Below are positions 33,721-42,245 of a stretch of 64,000 bases of DNA, piece after piece. Source of the stretch: Psychrobacillus psychrodurans (GTDB taxonomy: Bacteria > Bacillota > Bacilli > Bacillales_A > Planococcaceae); the NCBI RefSeq assembly GCF_027563345.1, contig NZ_JAMKBK010000006.1; one strand, 5' to 3'. The first letter of the stretch is position 1. Every line of letters begins with the position of its first letter. The notes under the pieces were generated by a model. It was not told the DNA's origin and did no database searches. It saw nothing but the letters and a program-made list of their open reading frames with translations. The translations under genes were made by a program, and so were the position numbers.

Positions 33721-34144
33721 ATATCATACTTTTCACTACTTTAGACATCGTTGATCCATCTGCTTTACCAACAAGTAATGGTTTAGCAATTTTCATTGCC
33801 TCTCCCATGTTCATACCTTTTGTAACTCCAGCTTCTGTTAAGACTGACACAATTTCATCTTCATTTAATTGTGTTGGTAAGAAGCTAGCAAGTAGTTTTA
33901 GTTTTGCATTTTCTTTTTCTATTAAATCCTCACGATTGGCTTCTTTTGCACCTTCTAAAGCTTGATTTGTTTGTTTTACTTCCCTATTTACGATCGCAAT
34001 TTCTTCTTCTGGTGTAAGGGCAGACCCTTTTTCTTTTTCCGCATTATCGAGTGCAGATTTTAGTATGGTTAATACTCCTTTAGCTAGCACGTCTTTCTCT
34101 TTCATGGCGCGTTTTATTTGGTCAAAAACTATCGTTTTCAACAT
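33719..34144 (-). CDS. yqeY: GatB/YqeY domain protein
   Basis: 141 aa, close to the usual YqeY length of about 148. Motifs: DQIKRAMKEKDVLAKGVLTI, LKSALDNAEKEKGSALT and the tail with MNMGEAMKIAKPLLVGKADG. The fold is shared with the tail of amidotransferase GatB and binds tRNA-like RNA, but the role of stand-alone YqeY is unsettled. In Bacillus the gene usually lies beside rpsU; here rpsU is not adjacent. AGAGAGG precedes the ATG. Confidence 0.9.
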   Translation of the reverse strand: MLKTIVFDQIKRAMKEKDVLAKGVLTILKSALDNAEKEKGSALTPEEEIAIVNREVKQTNQALEGAKEANREDLIEKENAKLKLLASFLPTQLNEDEIVSVLTEAGVTKGMNMGEAMKIAKPLLVGKADGSTMSKVVKSMI

Positions 34145-34263
34145 AATTTATACTTCCTCTCTTTTATATTTACTTATTTATTAATGGTATAGATAATAAA
34201 ACGTTTAGTCTAGAATCTTTTCTCGGTCTTGCTTCTCGGATACCCTAGTCCACCAAAAATAAG

Positions 34264-34310
34264 AAAAGCTCAAGTGGATGAAGAAAACTTCAGAACACAA
34301 GAGCTTTTTA
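34264..34310 (-). terminator. Terminator after ferritin gene
   Basis: AAAAGCTCAAGTG pairs with CACAAGAGCTTTT around a 21-nt loop. It lies about 57 bp beyond the ferritin stop and can serve either strand. Confidence 0.6.
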
Positions 34311-34366
34311 GAAAAGTTATATTAACTTATCTCGCATTAACGAGCAGATTGGATCAAAATTATGTA

Positions 34367-34873
34367 TTATGCTTCATCCGGAGTGAAAGTTCTGGATGCT
34401 AACTCAGAATCTAGCATAAACATAGCATTGGAATCACTTTCAATACGTTTAATTTTGTTAATCAGCGTGTCAAATGATGCCTCTTCCTCTACTTGCTCAT
34501 CAATGAACCATTTTAAGAATGCCATCGTTGCATGTTCACGTTCATCTAATGCAATATCAGAGAGATGATAAATACGACGTGTCACTTCTTTTTCATGTTT
34601 TAAGGAAGTTTCAAAAACATCTAAAGTCGAAGTAAATTCATTGCGCGGCTCGGCAAATCCATCAATTGTAGCTCGGTAGCCTAAATCACTTAAAAAGTTA
34701 TAAAACTTCATAGCATGGAAACGTTCTTCTTCTGCCTGAACTAAAAAGAAATTAGCAAATCCATCGTATGCTTCAGCGGTACAATAAGCGGCAGCAGCAA
34801 GGTACGTATGTGCAGAATAAAATTCAAAGTTCATTTGATCGTTTAATGCTTCATGTAAATTTTTAGACAACAT
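34367..34873 (-). CDS. Ferritin (FtnA-type iron storage protein)
   Basis: 168 aa, a normal bacterial ferritin length. Ferroxidase ligands are in place: Glu17 (NFEFYSAHTY), Glu50 and His53 (QAEEERFHAMKF), and the Glu of LKHEKEVTRRIYHL and WFIDEQVEEE. It forms a 24-subunit shell that stores ferric iron. GAGAGGAG precedes the ATG. A Fur box lies about 80 bp upstream, which links it to iron supply; Fur may act directly or indirectly here. Confidence 0.94.
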   Translation of the reverse strand: MLSKNLHEALNDQMNFEFYSAHTYLAAAAYCTAEAYDGFANFFLVQAEEERFHAMKFYNFLSDLGYRATIDGFAEPRNEFTSTLDVFETSLKHEKEVTRRIYHLSDIALDEREHATMAFLKWFIDEQVEEEASFDTLINKIKRIESDSNAMFMLDSELASRTFTPDEA

Positions 34874-34953
34874 TGTAAAACTCCTCTCATATTAGCAAGA
34901 TTGAATTGCACTTTAAGTATACAACTTTATCCATTTTAAAAACAAATAATAAG

Positions 34954-34968
34954 TGATAATGATTATCA
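34954..34968. promoter_or_regulatory. Fur box upstream of ferritin
   Basis: TGATAATGATTATCA is a perfect 7-1-7 Fur-type palindrome located 81 bp before the ferritin ATG and 57 bp beyond the preceding gene's stop. Confidence 0.85.
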
Positions 34969-35024
34969 TTTAAACAAAGCATTAAGAGGAGTTTCTTCTT
35001 TCACTTGGAGTTTTAAGTATACTT

Positions 35025-35846
35025 TTAAACTTCTGCTTGTACTTCCTCGACAGTTTGCTCTACTTCTGATCGGGTCATTTTTTCCTTCCCGTTCTTTAGT
35101 GCTTTCAATGTTTTGTGAGCAAGTGCAAGAGGTAATTTACAGAATAATAATATACTCTTCCGATTAATACTTTTGATGTATTCATCGGCTTGCGCTAAAT
35201 TGCCTGCTGCGTACTCGAACATATCCGACCGTGTCCATCCTTCTGGGAAGAATTGTACACCTCGCTGACTATCTTCGTCTTTATTTCGCAATATATTTAC
35301 TGCTTGAAGTCCACGGCCGTATGCAATTGCCAATTCACGGTCCGTTTCAATATCTGCATTCCATTTCCACAAATCCGAAAGCATCACTCCAACAAGACCA
35401 GCTACGTAATAGGTATACTCATCGAGATCTTCTTTTGTCTTCACTTGCCAATTTTTACCTACCCATTTAGCCATTCCTTCTGCCATTTCACTAGTATAGG
35501 TTTTTACAGTTTCTAATAAGTCAGTAGGACAAATTTCCAGCCAATCTCCTAATCTAAGGGACACAGGAGGAAGTATGTCTTGATAGTCCTCTACCAGTTT
35601 CGCATACGCCTGCTTATCAAAATCTGCTAACAAGAGCTTACTTGTGGATAACAGTATTTCTTGTTTATCTTTTGGATCTAATGATTCATGATCTTCAATC
35701 TCGTCTATTGCTCGCATGCATAAATAAGCAGAGGCAACCGCTTTTTTTAGTTTGGGTTCTAAAAAGGTGATTGGGATATAAAAAGTTCTACTTGTTTTCT
35801 TTAGCATGTCCATCGCTTCTTTTTGTAACGTTGCTACATCATGCAC
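35025..35846 (-). CDS. Squalene/phytoene synthase family protein
   Basis: 273 aa from a GTG at 35846 with GGGGGA upstream. Head-to-head prenyl synthase signature: first acidic motif RAIDEIEDH (D-x3-D, about residue 45), second acidic motif in NILRNKDEDSQRGVQFFPEG (about residue 190), and YVAGLVGVMLSDLW between. It should join two prenyl diphosphates, for example two farnesyl units, to make a C30 carotenoid or hopanoid precursor. No desaturase or cyclase gene is next to it, so the final product is open. Confidence 0.9.
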   Translation of the reverse strand: MHDVATLQKEAMDMLKKTSRTFYIPITFLEPKLKKAVASAYLCMRAIDEIEDHESLDPKDKQEILLSTSKLLLADFDKQAYAKLVEDYQDILPPVSLRLGDWLEICPTDLLETVKTYTSEMAEGMAKWVGKNWQVKTKEDLDEYTYYVAGLVGVMLSDLWKWNADIETDRELAIAYGRGLQAVNILRNKDEDSQRGVQFFPEGWTRSDMFEYAAGNLAQADEYIKSINRKSILLFCKLPLALAHKTLKALKNGKEKMTRSEVEQTVEEVQAEV

Positions 35847-35867
35847 GATTAGTCCCCCGTTTCAATC

Positions 35868-36040
35868 AATTACGCCTCGGCGTAATTGCGTCCAGAAATT
35901 GAATTGAGCTTTGGCCTGCTTGGTTGCAGGTTAGGTAGCCGTTGTCGCATGGAAGCGACCCACATGGGCTAACACCCTTCAAAATCTATGACATCCGCCG
36001 GAGGCTTAACTTAAATTCTGCTGATTCAAGTTAAATCTTA
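35868..36040. other. Structured intergenic element upstream of the phytoene synthase
   Basis: A GC-richer stretch with several short perfect hairpins: AATTACGCC/GGCGTAATT (35868-35887), GTCGC/GCGAC near 35947-35962, and AACTTAAAT/ATTCAAGTT near 36008-36030, plus CCGCCGG. It occupies the whole gap before the phytoene synthase start and resembles dispersed elements in related genomes as far as I recall. It may be a repeat or an RNA leader; no known riboswitch class fits. Confidence 0.5.
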
Positions 36041-36126
36041 TACACTCTATTGTATAGGATTTTCACAAAAAGATAAAATGACTACCGTTTATGCGTAAGA
36101 CAACTATAAAAGGTACAGCTATGTTG

Positions 36127-37311
36127 TTATTTTACTGTTTCCTTAAATACTATTTTTTGCTCCTTCCAAAATAACGAAATTACAAAGCTAATTGCGAGTA
36201 TAAACATTGCCAATACATATGGATAATCAATATGAACGTCAAATAAAATCCCTGCAATACTTGGCCCGATGATATTTCCTATACTCGTAAACGTAGAGTT
36301 TAGTCCTCCAACAAAGCCCTGCTCATTTCCAGCTATTTTAGATAAATACGTGGTCAGCGCAGGTCTCATTAAGTCGAACAACAAGAAAATCACAAAGGTC
36401 ACGAGTAATATAGACCAGTAAGCTGAGACCTTAATCATCGCAAAAATGAATATCGTAGATACACCTATACAAATTTGTATCAATCTAATTTCCCCAATTT
36501 TTCCTACAAGACGATCAAAGGTAAGTACCTGGAATATTATTCCTAGAACGCCACTTACAGTAATGATTAACGCAATATCCTTTGGCGTGAATCCATATTT
36601 ATGATCTACAAATAGTGAATAAACTGTTTCAAAAGCAGCTAATCCAAAGCTAGATACTAGAATGATAATCATTGGAATCAAATAAATTGGTTCCAATACT
36701 TTTCGAAAACGTGGTTTAGCTACTCCTTCTTTTTCTTCCCGCTCTCTTTCAGGCTCCTTCAAAATAACAAGCGAAAATACTCCTCCTATTAATCCTAGAG
36801 CCGCAGCAACAAAGAAAGGAAGTCTAGTTCCATATTCGGCTAAAAAGCCCCCAATTCCTGGTCCGATTATAAACCCAGCACTGATTGCTGCTGCAACATA
36901 GCCCATCGCTTTTGGTCGATCTCTTAAAGAGGTAACATCTGCAACAAAAGCCGTCACGGCTGGCATAATGAATGCCGCACTAATACCTCCTAATATTCTA
37001 GAAATATATAATACCTTCACATCTTGGCCAAGACCGAAGAGCATTTCCGACACCCCAAATATAAACATACCAATTACAATAATTTTTTTTCGACCAATTG
37101 AATCTACCCATTTACCTGCAATTGGAGAAATTAACAATTGTGCGAATGCGAATGCCGCTACTAAATAACCCATTGTAGAACCTTCTAAGCTCATTTCACG
37201 CATTAATGTAGGCATTACAGGAATAATTAGTCCCATTCCTAAAAATACAATAAATAAATTTATTAATACAAAATAAATCACCTTATTTAAACCACTTCTT
37301 TGTGCAACCAT
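36127..37311 (-). CDS. MFS multidrug-type exporter (Bmr/TetA-like)
   Basis: 394 aa from the ATG at 37311 (AAGGAG 7 nt upstream; a TTG at 37317 is less likely). Twelve hydrophobic segments. Motif A is present as GKWVDSIGRKKIIVIGM, and the antiporter motif C as GFIIGPGIGGFLAEYG, which marks drug/proton antiporters. The MerR regulator immediately upstream in the same direction recalls the Bacillus bmrR-bmr arrangement. The drug range is not known. Confidence 0.9.
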   Translation of the reverse strand: MVAQRSGLNKVIYFVLINLFIVFLGMGLIIPVMPTLMREMSLEGSTMGYLVAAFAFAQLLISPIAGKWVDSIGRKKIIVIGMFIFGVSEMLFGLGQDVKVLYISRILGGISAAFIMPAVTAFVADVTSLRDRPKAMGYVAAAISAGFIIGPGIGGFLAEYGTRLPFFVAAALGLIGGVFSLVILKEPEREREEKEGVAKPRFRKVLEPIYLIPMIIILVSSFGLAAFETVYSLFVDHKYGFTPKDIALIITVSGVLGIIFQVLTFDRLVGKIGEIRLIQICIGVSTIFIFAMIKVSAYWSILLVTFVIFLLFDLMRPALTTYLSKIAGNEQGFVGGLNSTFTSIGNIIGPSIAGILFDVHIDYPYVLAMFILAISFVISLFWKEQKIVFKETVK

Positions 37312-37463
37312 CTTCAAACTCCTTATAATTCTGATTCAGCATATTCAGTCAATTACATAATGTCCACTTTAAGTAAACGGATAATTAAATATGATTTCAT
37401 ATAATTATTCGAATTTTATTTTTAAATAAGTAATTATGAATTTGACTCTAATAATAAAAATAA

Positions 37464-37484
37464 ACCCTATAGTTACTATAGGGT
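37464..37484 (-). terminator. Short perfect palindrome/terminator after merR gene
   Basis: ACCCTATAGT, one base, ACTATAGGGT; on the minus strand it is followed by TTATTTTTATT. It overlaps the MerR stop codon region and probably limits read-through into the pump gene. Confidence 0.7.
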
Positions 37485-38323
37485 CAAGTAGTTTGAATTG
37501 GTATTTTAAGCTCCACTAAGAATTCATCCTCTTTGGAAGCTGTATAATTTATGGGCATCCATATATCATATACAATCGGGTTTACGACTATTTGGTGTTT
37601 TTCTATATAGCCGATTAACTTCTGGTAGCATACTTCATATTCATCGTTCTCTAAAACAAAAGAAATGCTAAGATACTCTCCAGCTGGTAATGTGCTAATT
37701 TCTACATCTTCATATTTTTCTTTAAAATCCTTGTCTGTCACAATATATGCAAATAGATAATCATAGTTAATATCGTATAAGAATTCATACCTCTGCAAAG
37801 GAAATGCTCCACCATATAACGTATCAAATATACTACCTTCATCCTCTAACACCTTACTTATACGTCCAAATTCTCTATTTGGGATATCATCCACTTTCAT
37901 ATTATCGGTTTTTATCTTCACTATTTTTTGAGCTGGTTCTTTCTTAATTGATATGGTCATCATATTCGGATCCAATGCAAAAGCTTGTATTTGCTCTTTT
38001 TTCCTTTGCAGTACCTGCTTCGTCTTCTTAAGCCGTTGAAATTGTTCTTCAATTCTTTTCTCTTGGTTCTCAAGATATACAACTAGCTCTTCTGGCTTTA
38101 ATGTTAAGGCAGATTGAACTTCCTCTAACGATAACCCAAGATACTTTAATGATTTTATAATATCCAAATAATACAATTGTGTATTACGGTAATATCTATA
38201 TTGATTACTTGGATTTATCTCAATAGGTTTGAACAAGTTTATCCGGTCATAGTATCGTAAGGTTTGAACGGATATATTACTTAGCTTTGCAACTTCACCT
38301 ATCGTCAAATAATGAATTTTCAA
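37484..38323 (-). CDS. MerR family regulator with effector-binding domain (BmrR-like)
   Basis: 279 aa from a TTG at 38323 with GGGGAGA upstream. N-terminal MerR domain: YLTIGEVAKLSNISVQTLRY, YDRINLFKP and the wing region; a long coiled coil (residues about 80-120, ENQEKRIEEQFQRLKKTKQV); and a C-terminal GyrI/BmrR-like ligand-binding domain (about 130-279). It should activate the pump gene downstream when bound to a cationic drug, by analogy with BmrR. A palindrome after its stop may reduce co-transcription. Confidence 0.9.
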   Translation of the reverse strand: MKIHYLTIGEVAKLSNISVQTLRYYDRINLFKPIEINPSNQYRYYRNTQLYYLDIIKSLKYLGLSLEEVQSALTLKPEELVVYLENQEKRIEEQFQRLKKTKQVLQRKKEQIQAFALDPNMMTISIKKEPAQKIVKIKTDNMKVDDIPNREFGRISKVLEDEGSIFDTLYGGAFPLQRYEFLYDINYDYLFAYIVTDKDFKEKYEDVEISTLPAGEYLSISFVLENDEYEVCYQKLIGYIEKHQIVVNPIVYDIWMPINYTASKEDEFLVELKIPIQTT

Positions 38324-38538
38324 GTAATCTCCCCGTTTCTTCTCAAGAAATTTCTTGTGTCTACATTTTCATTATATAGCTCTCCCAATACAACCTCTAG
38401 TATCAACGGCGTATTCCAATAATATCTGAGTAAAGTGAATTGATTACTAAATAGATAGAAGGATACATAACTTTAGTAGATTGATCAAATGAAGAGTTCG
38501 GGATGTATATAGATAAAATAACCGAGAGAAAATAGACC

Positions 38539-38774
38539 CTGGGACAGAACCCAAAACAGCATTTTTCTCTGTGGGAAAAATGCTGTTTTTTTTGCTGTGC
38601 ACAAAATTGATTTCCATTCCAGGGACGCTTTCCACGGGCGTTGCCTGAGCCTGTAGTCTAAGGCGTCACGCTATCCCCGTAGGAGTCGCCCCTCCATTCC
38701 AATCAATTTCATTAAATATCCATTATTTGGTAAATATTTCTCCTTATTCAATAAAATTTCTATTTCTGTCCCAG
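38539..38774. repeat. Inverted-repeat-bounded element containing GC-rich element copy D
   Basis: Bounded by CTGGGACAGAA (38539-38549) and TTCTGTCCCAG (38764-38774), perfect 11-bp inverted repeats. Inside are a terminator-like hairpin (AACAGCATTTTTC/GAAAAATGCTGTT plus T run, 38555-38595) and copy D of the GC-rich element (38607-38706) with arms TTGATT/AATCAA and AGGG/CCCT. No gene lies in the 38324-38955 gap. Confidence 0.75.
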
Positions 38775-38908
38775 CCCCTTAACGATACTATACAAAATAG
38801 TAGCCTTCTTAATTCAAATTGGATTACAAATAATTGGATCACTCTTTAAAACCCGACCAATTTCATCTAAGCAATACCTAGTGTTCACCGGAAATTTTTA
38901 TTTTTCTT

Positions 38909-38944
38909 CAAAAAATCTACCCCTAAATTACGGGATAGATTTTT
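38909..38944. terminator. Terminator after the large membrane protein gene
   Basis: AAAAAATCTACCC pairs imperfectly with GGGATAGATTTTTT around a short loop, 12 bp beyond the stop at 38956. AT-rich arms supply T-tracts in both directions. Confidence 0.7.
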
Positions 38945-38955
38945 TAAATTGTACT

Positions 38956-40614
38956 CTATTCAATTCCTTGAATTATTACCTCTTTTACCGGCAAGAAAAG
39001 TTCTCCTGTATTTAAGAAAGTCACTTGTACTTTATCTCCTTCTTGCATATAAACTGCAAGAGGTGCTACTTCTGAAGATACGATATAGCTTTGTTTGTTA
39101 TCCAATAGGAACGACACTTGTGTAAAGTCACCTACACGTTCCTTAAAGACACGTACAACTGTACCGGCTATCGACTTCTCTTCAGCATCGGAGCTACCGT
39201 CTACGGAGCTTCCTCCACGTTGAATTGCTGTTTTATATAGTTTTAACGCTTCGTTTGGCGTATTGCCATAGACAGAGATCTCTGGATTTGCAGCTGATAC
39301 TATAAAGTAATTTTGCAGGAATCCATTAGAGTCTAATACTGGTGTTAACCAGCTTGCTTCTCCGTAAAAATTGTACAATACCGGCATTTCGCCAGACCAT
39401 TTTTTTTCGATAAATTTCTTTTCAATAATTTGCAGTGCTCCTTGAGAGTCCATATAAGAATCCTCTAGGTTTCCTGTGTAGAAAGTAGCTTCACCAGTTC
39501 GCCCGTCTGTTAAAGAGTAACCTAGCATCGAATCTACTCCCTCCTTCGGACTCGTAAAGTCTGTAAAGTAATACATTTGTCCGTCTTCACCAAATATTGG
39601 ACTTACATTCGCTTCGGTTCCTTCATCTGACGGTAATCTCACATCTTTTTTACCAAATAGACTGTTGATGAATCCATGAACGTACTTACCAAAATAGCTA
39701 TTTTGCAAGCTCACTGTTTCAGGAGATACTGCCCCATCTATAAACGTTGGTACGTCTGCTATTTCATAGGAATCTGTCTGACCTGTAGCTGGATCGACCG
39801 CCACGATTCCTTTTACTTCAAATCCATTACGTGCAGAGATGAAGCTACCGTAAGATCTGATGTAATATGGTTTTCCATCCTCGTCAATTTCTAATTGAGG
39901 GTCTCCATAGAAAATTTTAGTTGGATGCTTCATACGCATATGTCTTTCTAAGTTTTTATGGAAATAAGAAGATGGTGTATAACTCATTTCAGCCTCTACA
40001 AATTTTGGATTATCCGATGAGTCGGTTGCACTCATTGTAAAATAACCCGGTGTAACGTCTCCATTCCACCACTTGAAAAGTCCTGAAAATTCTACTGGAG
40101 CAATGTATACATACTCATCTTTTACTTTTTGAATTTGTAAGCTTCCTAATTCATAATAACTCGTATTTGGTACTTGCCCAAAAGCTTTTTTCATCTTATT
40201 GCGTGCAAACTTTGGCGGTACACTAGCAGGTGTCTTCGTTTCGTCAAATGCTTCAATTTCAACCTCTTGCTGCATTTCTGCCACTTTGTATTTTTCGTCT
40301 GCATTCCAAAAAGACGCTGTTAACATGAAGATAGTCAATACCAGACTTCCTAAAAACAGAATACCTTTTGCTTTTTGCTCTTTACCTTTTGCAAGCACCA
40401 TCCCTGCTAATGTTGCAATAACTAGTAATGGCCATAACGCTGTCCAATTACGATCTAAGTTCGTTACATAATATATAATCGCAAGTACGATAAAAGTTAA
40501 AACCGATAGACCAATGATGGAAGTTACCATGTCTTTTCTTTTAGCTGTCAACGGGACTACTAACAATGCGGTAAGTATCGCTGCAACTGCCGAAATAATA
40601 AATACGCTGGTCAT
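38956..40614 (-). CDS. Large membrane-anchored protein of unknown function
   Basis: 552 aa. Residues 1-110 hold four membrane helices (MTSVFIISAVAAILTALLVV, then SIIGLSVLTFIVLAIIYYV, ALWPLLVIATLAGMVLA, and GILFLGSLVLTIFML). The remaining 430 residues should face one side of the membrane and contain repeated beta-rich segments with Y/F/P-rich turns (YIAPVEFSGLFKWWNGDV; GQMYYFTDFTSPKEGVD), and the last 85 residues look like a small beta barrel (GTVVRVFKERVGDFTQVSFL). I do not recognise a family. Single gene with its own terminator. Confidence 0.75.
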   Translation of the reverse strand: MTSVFIISAVAAILTALLVVPLTAKRKDMVTSIIGLSVLTFIVLAIIYYVTNLDRNWTALWPLLVIATLAGMVLAKGKEQKAKGILFLGSLVLTIFMLTASFWNADEKYKVAEMQQEVEIEAFDETKTPASVPPKFARNKMKKAFGQVPNTSYYELGSLQIQKVKDEYVYIAPVEFSGLFKWWNGDVTPGYFTMSATDSSDNPKFVEAEMSYTPSSYFHKNLERHMRMKHPTKIFYGDPQLEIDEDGKPYYIRSYGSFISARNGFEVKGIVAVDPATGQTDSYEIADVPTFIDGAVSPETVSLQNSYFGKYVHGFINSLFGKKDVRLPSDEGTEANVSPIFGEDGQMYYFTDFTSPKEGVDSMLGYSLTDGRTGEATFYTGNLEDSYMDSQGALQIIEKKFIEKKWSGEMPVLYNFYGEASWLTPVLDSNGFLQNYFIVSAANPEISVYGNTPNEALKLYKTAIQRGGSSVDGSSDAEEKSIAGTVVRVFKERVGDFTQVSFLLDNKQSYIVSSEVAPLAVYMQEGDKVQVTFLNTGELFLPVKEVIIQGIE

Positions 40615-40728
40615 TTTCTCAAACCCTCTCTTTTTTCTGTCTAGTTATACTACGGATGAAAAGGAATATGGTTTCATAAATACAACACGAAAACGATAGC
40701 ATTTTATACTTCAAGCAAAAATAACTAA

Positions 40729-41958
40729 CTAAGCATTTGCTATGACCTTACAATCTTTTTCTTTTACTTTAAAACCTTTTTTCCATGATACAACTACGAA
40801 GAACAAAGAAAGTAATAAAATTGCACTTAATACTATGAAACAATAAATGATGAGCTCTGAAGATACCATTTCAGTAAAGAGAGCAAGTAAAAGGATCCTG
40901 ATTAAAAGACCTAATGTACGAAACAAGCTATCGACCCTCCCTATTATATTATTAGGAATAGAGTCCATTAAGAAAGAGTTTCTAGCAACTCTAGTACTGC
41001 TGTTACCTATTGCCAAAAATAACATAAGTGATAGATATACAGGTAAATCTACGAACACGATTAATGATATAGCAATCGTATAAACGAATACTCCCAAGAT
41101 AATCGTTTTCTCATTTCCTAATTTACTTGATAATGTTGGTACGAAGACCCCTGCAATTATTGCTCCTATTGCATAAATCATCCCTTGAATTCCATAAACA
41201 CTCGCGTCTGCTTTAAGTACATCCACTAAATAGACAGGGAATAAATAATTCGTTAGCATCACACCAATGAAAGGCATGAAAGAAAATAATAAAAAAATAA
41301 ACATGGAAGGACGCGTTATCATATATCTAAGTCCTTCGCTTACTTGCGATTTAACGACTTTCCCTGTCTTTTCAATGGATAATCTCACATACGGTAGCTT
41401 CAAGTAAAAATAGATGGCAGCGCCGTAAGACATCGTATCCAGTAATAAAATATAGTGTAAATCCCATTTTAACAATAAGATACTAGCTAAAGCACCCGCA
41501 ATCATACTGGAAAGCTGTCCTTGCACCTCCATCGTTCCGTTTAGTGATTTATATTGGTCCTTCGTAAATATTTCTTGATTTAAAGCAAACATTGTCGGAT
41601 AAAAAATGGTGTAGTATAAACTACCAATCATATAAATAATCATATAATGCCAAATTTCATATGATAGGCCAAGAAATCCTATGAGGGAAAACATAAACAA
41701 TAGAGTAAAGCATATGATTTCACTTGTTACTAATAATTTTTTTCGAGATACTTTGTCCACCAAGTTCCCTACAAATGGTGTAAGGATAAAACTTAAAATG
41801 GTCATACCAATCGTTATATACCCAAATACCTTATTGCCATTATCACTGGATACAAGCATCCATGGTATCGCAATCATCGTTATTCCCGAACCAATAGAGG
41901 AAGCAATATTAGCGAAAATAATGAGGCGGAATCGGGAGTCTTTGTATAGATTTTTCAT
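40729..41958 (-). CDS. MFS transporter
   Basis: 409 aa from the ATG at 41958 (AAGGGGTG upstream; GTG at 41967 is the alternative). Twelve hydrophobic segments; opens KNLYKDSRFRLIIFANIASS and contains GNLVDKVSRKKLLVTSEIIC, the motif-A loop of the macrolide-exporter-like MFS_3 group. Substrate not predictable. It stands alone, separated by intergenic sequence with a short dispersed repeat from the GNAT gene to the right. Confidence 0.87.
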   Translation of the reverse strand: MKNLYKDSRFRLIIFANIASSIGSGITMIAIPWMLVSSDNGNKVFGYITIGMTILSFILTPFVGNLVDKVSRKKLLVTSEIICFTLLFMFSLIGFLGLSYEIWHYMIIYMIGSLYYTIFYPTMFALNQEIFTKDQYKSLNGTMEVQGQLSSMIAGALASILLLKWDLHYILLLDTMSYGAAIYFYLKLPYVRLSIEKTGKVVKSQVSEGLRYMITRPSMFIFLLFSFMPFIGVMLTNYLFPVYLVDVLKADASVYGIQGMIYAIGAIIAGVFVPTLSSKLGNEKTIILGVFVYTIAISLIVFVDLPVYLSLMLFLAIGNSSTRVARNSFLMDSIPNNIIGRVDSLFRTLGLLIRILLLALFTEMVSSELIIYCFIVLSAILLLSLFFVVVSWKKGFKVKEKDCKVIANA

Positions 41959-42109
41959 TTGTAGCACCCCTTAACTTTATCTTATTATTTCACTATAATT
42001 GAAAATTCAGCAATTTAGTTCAGTCATTGGTCTTGAGTCTTTCTCATACATTTGACGGAAGAAAAGAACAAAAGCGCAAGTCTCTAAGTAAGCACTGACA
42101 ACGTTCTTC

Positions 42110-42136
42110 TGCGACGAACTTTGCGCAGGAGCAAGC
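42110..42136 (+). repeat. Short dispersed repeat, copy 2
   Basis: TGCGACGAACTTTGCGCAGG followed by AGCAAG repeats the sequence at 24513-24539 almost exactly. About 40 bp to the left GCGCAAG (42074) can pair with CTTTGCGC, giving a larger hairpin. Confidence 0.65.
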
Positions 42137-42208
42137 GTCAGAGTTGGACGGATAATCACTTGTAAGTAGTTATCCACCTGTAATAGATTTATAATTCCTA
42201 AACACTAA

Positions 42209-42242
42209 AAAACACTCGGTGAATTTAATCACCGAGTGTTTT
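42209..42242 (-). terminator. Strong terminator after GNAT gene
   Basis: AAAACACTCGGTGA, 6-nt loop, TCACCGAGTGTTTT. It ends 4 bp before the stop of the minus-strand GNAT gene and closes the GNAT/epimerase operon. Confidence 0.88.
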
Positions 42243-42245
42243 CGT

